The notes beneath the pieces were generated by a model. It was given only the letters and a program-made list of their open reading frames with translations, did no database searches and was not told where the DNA came from. 64,000 nucleotides of DNA, from assembly GCF_019977395.1 (NCBI RefSeq), contig NZ_AP024660.1, positions 2,418,001-2,482,000 on the forward strand, in the 5' to 3' direction. The stretch comes from Arthrobacter sp. NicSoilC5. Its GTDB lineage: Bacteria; Actinomycetota; Actinomycetes; Actinomycetales; Micrococcaceae. The position numbers were made by a program, and so were the translations under genes. Shown piece after piece: positions 35,744-47,119 of the stretch; within the stretch, counting starts at the first letter, position 1, and each line of letters begins with the position of its first letter.

Positions 35744-36553
35744 ATGGCTTCGAATAAGGAAACTGAATCCGATACCGATGCGGAAGGCGGACAGTCCGGC
35801 GGCGTGCAGTCCGTGGAGCGGGCCCTGACCGTCCTGGAGATCCTGGCACGGGAGGGACATGCGGGCGTGAGCGAGATAGCCGAGGAAATGGGGATCCACA
35901 AGTCCACCGTGTCCCGGCTGATGGGCTCCTTGGTCACCCGTGAGATGGTCCATCAAAACAGTGAACGGGGCAAGTACCAGCTCGGTTTCGGGATCCTTCG
36001 CCTGGCCAGCTCCATTCCCGGCCGCCTGAGCCTGGTGCGCGAGGCAAGGCCCGTCCTGGAGAGCCTGGCGGAAGAGTTCAAGGAAACCGTCAACCTGGCC
36101 GTCCTGCGCTCCAACTACGCCGTGAACGTGGACCAGGCCATGGGCCCCTCCACCCTGGCCACTTACGACTGGGTGGGAAGCCTGACCCCGCTGCACGCCA
36201 CCTCCAGCGGCAAGGTCCTCCTGGCGGCACTGGAGGCGGACGACCGGGACCGGATCCTGAAGGAGACGGGCCTGACTGCCCGCACCGCCCGCACCATCAC
36301 CTCCCGCAAGGAGCTGGACGCACAGCTGCTCGAGGTAGTGGCCAAGGGGTACGCGGTGGTGCGGGAGGAGTTCGAGATCGGCCTGAATGCCGTGGCAGTG
36401 CCCGTCTACAATCACCAAGGCGTCGTCATCGGTGCCCTCAGCATTTCCGGGCCGGCATTCCGGTTCGACCCGGAGAAGATCCCGGGCCTGCTGGAAACCC
36501 TTAAGGACGCGGGACTTAAAGTCAGCGCCAACATGGGATACACGCGGCACTGA
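35744..36553 (+). CDS. IclR-family transcriptional regulator
   Basis: A 269-residue regulator: N-terminal winged helix (about 22-85: VERALTVLEILAREGHAGVSE, EMGIHKSTVSRLMGSL) and C-terminal effector domain (about 95-262: LHATSSGKVLLAAL, GYAVVREEFEIGLNAVAVPVYN). It lies after uraD-uraH, so it may sense a purine-pathway intermediate such as glyoxylate or allantoin, as AllR does. The TTCC-N7-GGAA-like sites before hyi and uraD, and paired sites before the betaine genes, are of the type bound by this family. AGGAAG precedes the ATG; TAGGAT at 35730 may be the -10. Confidence 0.88.
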   Translation: MASNKETESDTDAEGGQSGGVQSVERALTVLEILAREGHAGVSEIAEEMGIHKSTVSRLMGSLVTREMVHQNSERGKYQLGFGILRLASSIPGRLSLVREARPVLESLAEEFKETVNLAVLRSNYAVNVDQAMGPSTLATYDWVGSLTPLHATSSGKVLLAALEADDRDRILKETGLTARTARTITSRKELDAQLLEVVAKGYAVVREEFEIGLNAVAVPVYNHQGVVIGALSISGPAFRFDPEKIPGLLETLKDAGLKVSANMGYTRH

Positions 36554-36569
36554 CAGCCGCCGAAGTCAC

Positions 36570-36639
36570 CAGGGCAATAACCCCGGGTTCGTTGGAACCC
36601 GGGGTCATTGCCCTGTTAAGGGCACCCTGCCCTTTTCCG
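36570..36639. terminator. Two successive hairpins after iclR
   Basis: First: CAGGGCAATAACCCCGGGTTC (shown in two parts 36570-36580 and 36581-36590) pairs with the complementary stretch 36595-36615. Second: AAGGGCA (36618-36624) with TGCCCTT (36628-36634) followed by TT. Together they separate iclR from the BCCT gene. Confidence 0.85.
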
Positions 36640-36677
36640 GCCGCCTGCAGGATGCCCTTTCGCTATGCGCGGCGCCC

Positions 36678-36742
36678 TTGACTTTGAAAGTGACGTACAG
36701 CACTCTTGTTGCTTAGCGCGAACTCTGTTGATCTTTGCGGAA
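36678..36742 (+). promoter_or_regulatory. BCCT transporter promoter with paired 19-bp-phased sites
   Basis: TTGACT (36678-36683), 17-nt spacer, CACTCT (36701-36706). Then TTGCTTAGCGCGAA (36709-36722) and TTGATCTTTGCGGAA (36728-36742), whose starts are 19 bp apart. The same arrangement is found before the genes at 47120 and 48788, and the paired sites before the mscR-like gene. Confidence 0.65.
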
Positions 36743-36870
36743 CACCTCCCCATGGGGCTTAAGGCCCTGACATCGCTGGCGACCGGCCAGGCGGCAACCC
36801 CTCCGCGGATTGCGCTGCCCCCAGCCAGCACTAAACGCAAGCCCATGGACTAGCCAAAGGACCCGCTTTC

Positions 36871-38805
36871 ATGGCCATTAACAGTGACCTGAGCTCCGCC
36901 AAACCCAAAGTGCCGCCTTCAGGGGACGTTCCCCCCGAGCCGCTGGACACCTATCAAGAGGAAGAGACGACGACCCTTCCCGCCGTCAACGAACACGAGC
37001 AGATCCTGGAGGAACTGCGGCAGAGCAACAGGGAGCAAGCCGTCTCCCAGCGCCGCAACCGGAAGCTGACCCTGGACAAGGCGACGTTCGGCATCACCGG
37101 CGCCATCGCGCTGGCGTTCGTGGCGTGGGGGTTCCTGGACAAGGACGGCCTGGCCACCACTTCGAAGGACGCCCTCGACTGGGTCATGGAGTACACCGGC
37201 TGGCTCTTCATGGTCCTCGCGTCCCTGTTCGTCGTCTTCGTCCTGTGGTTGGCCCTGGGCAAGTTCGGCAACATTCCACTCGGCAAGGACGGTGAGAAAC
37301 CCGAGTTCCGCACAGTGTCATGGATCGCCATGATGTTCGCCGCCGGAATGGGCATCGGCCTGATGTTCTATGGGGTGGCCGAGCCGCTGTACCACTTCGT
37401 CTCTCCCCCGCCCGGAACCGTTGACGGCCGGACCCCCGCAGCCATCCAGACGGCCATGGCCACCTCGATCTTCCACTGGACCCTGCACCCCTGGGCCATG
37501 TACGCGGTGGTGGGCATCGCCATGGCCTACGGCACCTACCGGCTGGGCCGCAGGCAACTGATCTCCGCTGCCTTCACCTCGCTGTTCGGCACCAGGACCG
37601 TAGAGGGGCCGGTGGGCAAGGTCATCAACATCCTGGCCATCTTCGCCACCCTCTTCGGCACCGCCGCGTCACTGGGCCTGGGCGCCCTGCAGATCGGCAG
37701 CGGCTTCACGTCCAACGGCTGGACAGGCGAGATCGGAACACCCGTGCTCGTGGGCATCGTGGCGATCCTGACAGCCTGCTTCATCGCGTCCGCCGTGTCC
37801 GGCATCAGCCGCGGCATACAGTGGCTGTCCAACGTCAACATGGTCCTTGCGGTGGTCCTCGCCCTCATCGTGTTCGTGGCGGGCCCCACTCTTTTCATCC
37901 TCAACCTCATCCCCTCGGCGGTCGGCGACTACTTGCGCGATCTGGCCGAAATGTCCTCCCGCACTGAGGCCGTAGGCGACGAGGCGCTCCGGACCTGGAT
38001 GTCCGGCTGGACCATCTTCTACTGGGCCTGGTGGATTTCCTGGACGCCCTTCGTGGGCATGTTCATCGCCCGGATCAGCCGGGGCCGCACCATCCGCCAG
38101 TTCGTCACCGGCGTACTGCTGGTCCCCAGCATTGTCAGCGTCATCTGGTTCGGCATCTTCGGCGGCACTGCCTTCCATATCCAGCAGGAAGCGGACAAGG
38201 CCGGCACGCCTGGCCTGATGACCGTCACCGACGGCAAAGCAACCATCGATTTTGACGGCGCCCTGTTCAACCTTGTGAAGAACCTCCCCCTGCCCCCGTG
38301 GATGATTGCGGCCGTGATCGTCCTGGCCATGGTGCTGGTGGCAATCTTCTTCATCACCGGCGCCGACTCCGCGTCCCTGATCATGGCGTCGCTGAGCTCC
38401 AACGGCAGTTCCGACCCCAAGCGTGCACTGGTCATTTTCTGGGGCGCCCTCACCGGCGCCGTGGCGGCCGTCATGCTTCTGGCCGGCGGCGACCAGCCCT
38501 CCGAAGCGTTGTCAGGCCTGCAACGGATCACCATCGTCGCGGCCCTGCCGTTCGTCGTCGTCATGCTGTTGCTCTGTTTCGCCATCACCAAGGACCTGCG
38601 CAGGGACCCCCTCTCCCTGCGCCGCCGGCTGGCGGACTCTGTCGTGGAACGGGCCATCCGTACCGGCGTTGAGCAGCACCGCGGTGTCCAGTTTGAGCTG
38701 GTGACAAAGCATGAATGCGCCGAAGGATGCGCCCAGGGCGCAAACTGCACGGGCACGGGTCCGGACGTGGAAGAGCCGGAGCCGGAAAAGGCAGCCATAC
38801 GGTAG
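36871..38805 (+). CDS. BCCT-family betaine/choline/carnitine transporter
   Basis: A 644-residue transporter with twelve membrane segments. The BCCT signature MSGWTIFYWAWWISWTPF is intact, with MFAAGMGIGLMFYGVAEP before it. The N-terminal 75 residues are charged and probably cytosolic. The C-terminal tail holds a cysteine cluster, HECAEGCAQGANC, unusual for the family. It probably imports glycine betaine or a related trimethylammonium compound as carbon source, feeding the demethylation genes downstream. AAAGGA lies before the ATG; its promoter carries the paired operator-like sites. Confidence 0.9.
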   Translation: MAINSDLSSAKPKVPPSGDVPPEPLDTYQEEETTTLPAVNEHEQILEELRQSNREQAVSQRRNRKLTLDKATFGITGAIALAFVAWGFLDKDGLATTSKDALDWVMEYTGWLFMVLASLFVVFVLWLALGKFGNIPLGKDGEKPEFRTVSWIAMMFAAGMGIGLMFYGVAEPLYHFVSPPPGTVDGRTPAAIQTAMATSIFHWTLHPWAMYAVVGIAMAYGTYRLGRRQLISAAFTSLFGTRTVEGPVGKVINILAIFATLFGTAASLGLGALQIGSGFTSNGWTGEIGTPVLVGIVAILTACFIASAVSGISRGIQWLSNVNMVLAVVLALIVFVAGPTLFILNLIPSAVGDYLRDLAEMSSRTEAVGDEALRTWMSGWTIFYWAWWISWTPFVGMFIARISRGRTIRQFVTGVLLVPSIVSVIWFGIFGGTAFHIQQEADKAGTPGLMTVTDGKATIDFDGALFNLVKNLPLPPWMIAAVIVLAMVLVAIFFITGADSASLIMASLSSNGSSDPKRALVIFWGALTGAVAAVMLLAGGDQPSEALSGLQRITIVAALPFVVVMLLLCFAITKDLRRDPLSLRRRLADSVVERAIRTGVEQHRGVQFELVTKHECAEGCAQGANCTGTGPDVEEPEPEKAAIR

Positions 38806-38817
38806 CAGCGTGGAACA

Positions 38818-38854
38818 CATGGAGCCCCGGCGCGGGACGCGCCGGGGCTCCATG
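38818..38854. terminator. Hairpin terminator
   Basis: GGAGCCCCGGCGCG (38821-38834) with CGCGCCGGGGCTCC (38838-38851), extended by ATG/CAT ends; loop GGA. Between the BCCT gene and a convergent small gene. Confidence 0.85.
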
Positions 38855-38901
38855 GTTATTGCCTGCATTGGAAGCGGCAGCTCCCTGGGCGCCAGGGAGG
38901 G

Positions 38902-39183
38902 CTAAACCCAGATTTGGTAGCCGGAGGACTTGTCGAAAATGCGCCGGGTGCTGATGCCCTCGGCGGCGATCCAGAGCACCGAGCCGTCCTCCGCAGCCTG
39001 GTCCACCACCCCACTGGCCACGTGCTCCCCCCGCAGCCACACCTCGACGCTGCGGCCGGGCAGGCGCGCCCAGTCGGCCCGGAGGCCGAGAGCCGTCTTC
39101 GACGTGCCGCCGCCCTGGCCATCCTGTTCGAGGTCAGGGTCGGTGGCATCACGTGGGGCTTCAAGGGTTGCCTGGGAATTCAC
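38902..39183 (-). CDS. Hypothetical protein, 93 aa, with formaldehyde-operon-like promoter
   Basis: A small acidic protein; the first 25 residues look disordered, the rest (RSVEVWLRGEHVASGVVDQA, DGSVLWIAAEGISTRRIFDK) looks like a compact beta-rich fold with a C-terminal YQIWV. No family recognised. Its promoter (-35 at 39284-39289, -10 at 39261-39266 on this strand) is nearly the same as that of the mycothiol formaldehyde dehydrogenase operon, and an ATTGATATATCAAT palindrome lies just downstream, so it probably belongs to the methyl/formaldehyde response. Confidence 0.6.
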   Translation of the reverse strand: MNSQATLEAPRDATDPDLEQDGQGGGTSKTALGLRADWARLPGRSVEVWLRGEHVASGVVDQAAEDGSVLWIAAEGISTRRIFDKSSGYQIWV

Positions 39184-39236
39184 TGGTCACTCCGATCGCC
39201 GGCGCCGTCGCCGCTCGAATCCATCACTGATATTTG

Positions 39237-39289
39237 ATTGATATATCAATCTGGATCCAGTGTATGGCCCAGGTCACACTCCGTGTCAA
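39237..39289 (-). promoter_or_regulatory. Promoter and palindromic operator of the 93-aa gene
   Basis: On the minus strand: TTGACA (39289-39284), 17-nt spacer containing ACAC-N3-GTGT, and CATACA (39266-39261). Between it and the gene lies the perfect palindrome ATTGATATATCAAT (39237-39250). The palindrome core ATATATC recurs before purU and before the mscR-like gene, so the adjacent GntR protein is the likely binder. Confidence 0.55.
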
Positions 39290-39311
39290 CAGATGCCCGG
39301 GGCGAAAGGCG

Positions 39312-39992
39312 CTAGGCCTTGAAAAGCGCCTCACGGACCGCGCTCTCGAATCCGCTGACGTGGACGCGGGCAAGCTCCGCAGCCCGCTCCTCATCACCGT
39401 CGATGACGGCGCGGAGCAGATCGAGGTGTTCACGAACATGGTGGGACAGGTCCGGCAGCCGGTCGATGACCATGCACCAGATGCGCGTTGCCAGGTTATC
39501 GTAGCGGATCAGGATGTCTTCCAGGTGCGGGTTGGCGGCGGCGGCGTAGATGCCCCGGTGCACCTGGGCATCCAGCTGCAGCGTCTCGGTCACGCTCGCC
39601 GAGGACACATCGAACGCCTCAACCTTTTCGAGGGTGGCACGCAGCTCGTCCCGGACCGCGGGGGAAGCCACCCGTGCGGCACGGGCGGCCGCGAGGGGCT
39701 CGAGCTGGGCGCGGATCTCCGAAATAAAGGAAAGGTCGGTCACGTCCACCCGGGTAGCGAAAGTGCCACGCCGCGGGTAGGTCTTCACCAGCCGGTCCAG
39801 CTCCAGCCGCTTCAGGGCTTCGCGTACCGGAGTCCGGCCCACACCCAGATTCTTGGCCAGGAGCTCGTCGTTCAGCAGCTCTCCGGGCTTGATTTCAAGG
39901 GTCAGCAACCAGTCGCGGATGCTCTCGTAGGCGACGTCGGCAAGGGACTTCTTCCCCATGGCGTCCGCCACCGCTAAAGCTTCGAATGCCAT
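39312..39992 (-). CDS. GntR-family regulator, FCD (FadR) type
   Basis: A 226-residue regulator: winged helix (about 14-78; LADVAYESIRDWLLTLEIKP, NLGVGRTPVREALKRLELDRL, YPRRGTFATRV) and an all-helical FCD ligand domain (about 85-215; EIRAQLEPLAAARAA, DAQVHRGIYAAAANPHL, VREHLDLLRAVIDGDEERA). Divergent from purU-dmgO, so probably controls that operon. AAGGGG precedes the start at 39992; ATG 39959 is an alternative. Confidence 0.88.
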   Translation of the reverse strand: MAFEALAVADAMGKKSLADVAYESIRDWLLTLEIKPGELLNDELLAKNLGVGRTPVREALKRLELDRLVKTYPRRGTFATRVDVTDLSFISEIRAQLEPLAAARAARVASPAVRDELRATLEKVEAFDVSSASVTETLQLDAQVHRGIYAAAANPHLEDILIRYDNLATRIWCMVIDRLPDLSHHVREHLDLLRAVIDGDEERAAELARVHVSGFESAVREALFKA

Positions 39993-40026
39993 GCTGAGCC
40001 CCTTCTTCCCAACCAGAAAATAACTA

Positions 40027-40100
40027 TTGACCTCGCCTGTGGACCAGTATACGCTGGCACCCAATCTAATATATCAGTCCGTTGCTTTTGAATATATCTA
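40027..40100 (+). promoter_or_regulatory. purU-dmgO promoter region with GntR-like operator candidates
   Basis: TTGACC (40027-40032); CCAG-TATACG-CTGG inverted repeat (40044-40057) overlaps the -10 region. Two more A/T-rich elements share an ATATATC core: CTAATATATCAG (from 40066) and TTGAATATATCTAG (from 40088), the latter next to the AAGGAG ribosome binding site. The core matches the ATTGATATATCAAT palindrome at 39237. Confidence 0.45.
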
Positions 40101-40113
40101 GAAGGAGCAGGGT

Positions 40114-43561
<3,448 letters not shown>

Positions 43562-43565
43562 CACC

Positions 43566-44192
43566 ATGATCAGTTCAGAAACAGTCAGCAGCTACCTCGC
43601 CCGGTTGGCCGCAAAGCAGCCGACGCCGGGCGGGGGCGCCGCCGCGGCCCTGCACGCGGCCCAGGGCGCCGCCCTGGTCGCCATGGTGGCGCGTTACACC
43701 ACCGGCGCCAAATACGAAGAGCATGCACCACTGGTAGGGCGCATCACCCAGGCCGCCGACGACCTTGTCACCGAGGCACTGCGCCTGGCTGAAGCGGATG
43801 AAGAGGCCTTCCAGGCAGTCATCGACTCCTACAAGCTCCCGTCCGGCACTGATGACCTCAAGGCCGCCCGGGCGGCCGGGATCCAGTCCGCGCTCATCCA
43901 GGCAGCACAGACCCCCGCCCGGCTCATCAAGCTGTCGGGGGCCATCGTGGACCTCGCCACCGAGCTGTTCGGCGTCGCCAACGCCAACGTCATCAGCGAC
44001 GTTGCGGCGGCCGCTGACGCCGCCCGCGCAGCTGCCACCACGGCGCGCGTCAATATCGACATCAACGTCGTTGCGGTCAAGGATCCGGAGGCACGCGCGC
44101 TGCTTGCCCAACAGACGGACGGCATTGAAGAGAAAGTGGTCCTGGCGGCAGATGCCCTCTCGGCCCGCGTTCGCGAAAGGATCCTGGGTTGA
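43566..44192 (+). CDS. fchA: Cyclodeaminase/cyclohydrolase-family protein (FchA-like)
   Basis: A 208-residue helical protein of the formiminotransferase-cyclodeaminase C-terminal family. PTPGGGAAAALHAAQGAALVA and the long Ala-rich helices (NVISDVAAAADAARAAA) are typical; methylotroph FchA with this fold is methenyl-THF cyclohydrolase. It starts 4 nt after dmgO and overlaps folD by 4 nt. Since the neighbouring FolD lacks its catalytic lysine, this protein may supply the cyclohydrolase step (inference). Confidence 0.85.
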   Translation: MISSETVSSYLARLAAKQPTPGGGAAAALHAAQGAALVAMVARYTTGAKYEEHAPLVGRITQAADDLVTEALRLAEADEEAFQAVIDSYKLPSGTDDLKAARAAGIQSALIQAAQTPARLIKLSGAIVDLATELFGVANANVISDVAAAADAARAAATTARVNIDINVVAVKDPEARALLAQQTDGIEEKVVLAADALSARVRERILG

Positions 44193-45094
44193 GCACAGCA
44201 GTACTATCCGGAAAGCCTTTAGCCGGTTTGTTCCAGCAGGAGGTCCAGGACCAGGTCCGGTCGCTTGAACGGGACGGCGTCCGACCGGTTGTTGCGGTGG
44301 TCATGGCGACCGCCGATGAGTCGACGCGCTGGTACGTCCGTTCCATCGAGCGAGCAGCGGAGCGCGCCGGAATCGGCTGCCGGATCATCGACCTTGGCCA
44401 TGATGCAACGGAAGCGGCGCTGGCCAGGGTCCTGCGGGACCTGAGCGCCGAACCGTCCGTGAACGGCATCATCCTGCAAACCCCACTGCCGGAGGGTGTC
44501 CGGACCGACAACCTGGTAGGCCTCATCAGCCCGGAAAAGGACATTGACGGCGCCAATCCGCTGAGCCTGGGACGACTGGCCGTCGGCCAGCCGGCCTTTG
44601 CTCCCGCTACCGCGCGCTCCGTCGTCGAAATCCTTGACCACTACCAGGTTCCCGTGGCGGGCAAGGATGTGGTGGTGGTGGGCCGGTCCGCCGTTGTCGG
44701 CAAGCCGCTGTCCCTCCTCCTGCTGGCACGCGATGCCGCTGTGACGGTCTGCCATTCCAGGTCGGGTCCGCTGGAGCGCTACACCAAGGATGCCGATGTC
44801 GTGGTGGTCGCGGCCGGCCGCGCCGGGCTGCTGACCGGCAGCCACGTCTCCTCCCGGACGGTCGTGGTCGACGTCGGCACGAACGTCCTTGCCGACGGCT
44901 CGCTGGTGGGTGATGTGGACCAAGCCAGCGTCACCGGGACCGCAGCGGGGCTCACCCCCGTTCCTGGCGGCGTCGGCTCCGTGACCACGGCACTGCTGCT
45001 CCTGCACACCGTGGAGGCCGCGCGCCGGCAATCGTCCTCCACGCCGCGGGAGTCCGAAGCCGTGGACGCCCAGGTGCTGGAAGCGGCGGGCTAG
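44189..45094 (+). CDS. folD: Methylene-THF dehydrogenase (FolD family) lacking the cyclohydrolase lysine
   Basis: A 301-residue FolD homologue that oxidises methylene-THF to methenyl-THF with NAD(P). LQTPLPEG, EKDIDGANPLSLGRL, VVGRSAVVGKPLSLLLL and TPVPGGVGSVTTALLL are present. In the YVxSK motif, where bacterial and human enzymes have an essential lysine, this protein has Ile53 (WYVRSIERAAERAG). Loss of that Lys abolishes cyclohydrolase activity in characterised enzymes. The TTG start overlaps the fchA stop. The protein ends in a non-conserved tail. Confidence 0.9.
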   Translation: MSTAVLSGKPLAGLFQQEVQDQVRSLERDGVRPVVAVVMATADESTRWYVRSIERAAERAGIGCRIIDLGHDATEAALARVLRDLSAEPSVNGIILQTPLPEGVRTDNLVGLISPEKDIDGANPLSLGRLAVGQPAFAPATARSVVEILDHYQVPVAGKDVVVVGRSAVVGKPLSLLLLARDAAVTVCHSRSGPLERYTKDADVVVVAAGRAGLLTGSHVSSRTVVVDVGTNVLADGSLVGDVDQASVTGTAAGLTPVPGGVGSVTTALLLLHTVEAARRQSSSTPRESEAVDAQVLEAAG

Positions 45095-45121
45095 GAAGGG
45101 CACAGCGTCAGCAACGGGTGT

Positions 45122-45203
45122 CCCGTTTTTCGTAAAAGGTGCTTCGGTGGGCCTAAGACCTGGGGAGGTATTCCTCATCGAAGCACCGTTTTCGGAAAAC
45201 GGG
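45122..45203. repeat. 25-bp imperfect inverted repeat upstream of moeA
   Basis: Arms at 45122-45146 and 45179-45203 pair at 22 of 25 positions around a 32-nt loop. The inner part GGTGCTTCG/CGAAGCACC is perfect. The loop contains a smaller stem GAGG-TATT-CCTC. It lies 47 nt before the moeA start. It could be a mobile repeat (MITE/REP-like), a terminator of the folD operon or a structured leader. Confidence 0.65.
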
Positions 45204-45250
45204 GCCCCGCAGCCGGCATTTGCCGGTGAAACAGCAAGGAGGAGGCCCGT

Positions 45251-46591
45251 ATGCCTGCCAATGGACCCACAGCCACCGTTTCCAGGAGTACAGCCGTGCC
45301 GGGTCCCGCGCCGGGCCCCGTCCCGGAACGGGGCTGCATACCGTGGTCCGAAGCGCGCCATGTCGCCTTCGGCTCGGCCAGTCCGCTCCCGCCCGTGGCC
45401 GTCCCGCTCGCTGACGCCATTGGGCGGACCTTGAGCCGGGACGTCACCGCACTCCAGGACCTGCCGCACTATGCCTCGTCCGCGATGGACGGCTGGGCCG
45501 TGAACGGACCGGGCCCCTGGCTGCTGGCCGGATCCGGCCAGCAAGGATCCCTGCCCCGTAAAGGCAACAGATTTTTACCCGCAAACAGTGCCGCCGTGAT
45601 TGCCACCGGCGGCCTGGTACCGCACGGCGCCGATGCCGTCCTGCGGAAGGAAAGCGGCCTGGCCGCACGGGACACCAACGGCAACCAGGTCCTAAGACTT
45701 CGCCCGGAGGCGAAGGCCGGCGAGGCGCGCAGCGGCCAGCACATCCGTCCCGCCGGGCAGGAAGCCCGGTCAGGGGAGGTACTCCTACCTGCCGGCACTG
45801 TCCTCAATCCCGCGCAGGTGGCCCTGGCTGCGGCCGCAGGGCACGACACCGTGCAGGTCCGCGCCCGGCCCGCTGTCGCCGTCGTACTCACCGGGGCTGA
45901 AGTGGTGACGCAGGGTGTCCCGGCTCCCGGGCAGGTCCGTGACACCTTTGGCCCGCAACTGGGAAACGTGGTTTCCCTCCTCGGCGGTGTTGCCGGGAGC
46001 CCGCAAAGAATCGGTGACTCTTTTGGCAGCTGGCTGGATGCCCTGGACAGCCCCGTCCTGCCCTCCCGCGGCGTAGATGTCATCATCACCACCGGTGGCA
46101 CCGGTAAGTCCGGGACGGACCATTTCCGCGCCGCCATCGATGCCCTGGGCGGACAGCTGCTGGTGGACGGCATCGCGATGCGTCCCGGCCATCCGGCCGT
46201 GCTCGCCGGGCTTCCGGACGGCCGGTTCGTGATCGGTCTTCCGGGCAATCCCCTGGCGGCCGTGATGGCCCTGCTCACTGTCGGCGCACCCCTGATCGCC
46301 TCGCTTGGGGGCGCGCAGCCGCCTCCGTTGCAGCTCATGATGTCCGGCTGCGACCTTGAGGGCGATCCGGGAAGGACACGCCTGGTCCCCTGCCGCTTCC
46401 TGTCCGGCCTTGCGTTCCCCGTCCAGCACACCGGGCCCGGCATGATGCGCGGGCTTGCCTGGGCCGACGCGGTCATGGCCGTTCCTCCCCAGGGCGTTGA
46501 CTCGGGGGGACCCGTTCCCGTGCTCCCGCTTCCGTGGGCAGCACCAGAAACCCCAAGGACCCCCGGGGCGGAGGCCGCCAACCCACCCTGA
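45251..46591 (+). CDS. moeA: Molybdopterin molybdotransferase
   Basis: A 446-residue MoeA that inserts molybdate into adenylylated molybdopterin. Landmarks: LPHYASSAMDGWAV, VIATGGLVPHGADAVLRKES, VVLTGAEVVTQG, IITTGGTGKSGTDHFRAAI and FVIGLPGNPLAAVMAL. The FdhF/YdeP-type enzyme encoded 8 kb downstream would need this cofactor. AAGGAGGAGGCCC precedes the ATG. A long inverted repeat occupies the upstream gap. Confidence 0.92.
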   Translation: MPANGPTATVSRSTAVPGPAPGPVPERGCIPWSEARHVAFGSASPLPPVAVPLADAIGRTLSRDVTALQDLPHYASSAMDGWAVNGPGPWLLAGSGQQGSLPRKGNRFLPANSAAVIATGGLVPHGADAVLRKESGLAARDTNGNQVLRLRPEAKAGEARSGQHIRPAGQEARSGEVLLPAGTVLNPAQVALAAAAGHDTVQVRARPAVAVVLTGAEVVTQGVPAPGQVRDTFGPQLGNVVSLLGGVAGSPQRIGDSFGSWLDALDSPVLPSRGVDVIITTGGTGKSGTDHFRAAIDALGGQLLVDGIAMRPGHPAVLAGLPDGRFVIGLPGNPLAAVMALLTVGAPLIASLGGAQPPPLQLMMSGCDLEGDPGRTRLVPCRFLSGLAFPVQHTGPGMMRGLAWADAVMAVPPQGVDSGGPVPVLPLPWAAPETPRTPGAEAANPP

Positions 46592-46731
46592 CGCAGAGGT
46601 TTGCCCTGCTTCCCCCTCACCGGGCACTCGATATGGCAGAGGTCTCCCTGTCCCAGCGGTCAGGGCCTTTGGTGTGCCCCGGAGTACCCAGCAGGAGCGC
46701 CTACACACTTCGCCTTTAGGGGGTCACACTC
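46592..46731. other. Intergenic region after moeA
   Basis: First part of a 528-nt gap to the MFS gene. No reading frame, hairpin or RNA signature is convincing here; the promoter starts at 46732. Confidence 0.3.
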
Positions 46732-46798
46732 TTGACATTGAATGTGAGCTGGCGCACGATTTTGTTGCATACAGCGAAGGTTGTTGATCATCACGGAA
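46732..46798 (+). promoter_or_regulatory. Promoter with paired 19-bp-phased sites before the MFS gene
   Basis: TTGACA (46732-46737), 17-nt spacer with TGTGAGCTG, CACGAT (46755-46760). Sites TTGCATACAGCGAA (46765-46778) and TTGATCATCACGGAA (46784-46798) start 19 bp apart. The spacer block TGTGAGCTG is shared with the promoter at 48668. Confidence 0.65.
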
Positions 46799-46970
46799 CG
46801 AAGCTCGCCCGGATACGCTCCTCCCGTCCCCCGGCTCCACCCGTGATGACTTTGGGGAACAGACGAACGAATTCATGATGGCCGATCCGAAAGGGGCCCT
46901 GGCCCGTGCATCGGCCGCACAACGGCTGCCAGCATCATGCGGCAGCGCCAGATCACCAAAGGAAACTGTC

Positions 46971-47097
46971 TATGACTATCAGGGATGGCAGCACCATCGA
47001 TCAAAGCAGCGCAGGGCGCCGGAACCGGGGAACGACGCCGAAGCCTGTCCGTGGGTCCAGGAAACAGCGCTCTGGCACCTTCAGCGGTTTGCGCTGA
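46971..47097 (+). CDS. Candidate basic leader peptide, 41 aa
   Basis: ATG at 46971 is preceded by AAAGGA at about 8-nt spacing. The product begins MTIRDGSTIDQ and is very basic (AGRRNRGTTPKPVRGSRKQR), ending SGTFSGLR just 22 nt before the MFS start. No family known. It may be a small protein or a leader peptide affecting the transporter gene. Evidence is only the ribosome binding site and position. Confidence 0.35.
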
Positions 47098-47119
47098 AGC
47101 CGGAAGGGAACGAATCTTA

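Noticed and set aside
45122..45203. Known riboswitch (glycine, THF, guanidine) before moeA
   Set aside because: The conserved cores of these classes are not present. A Moco riboswitch cannot be excluded without a covariance search, so it is kept only as a structural finding.
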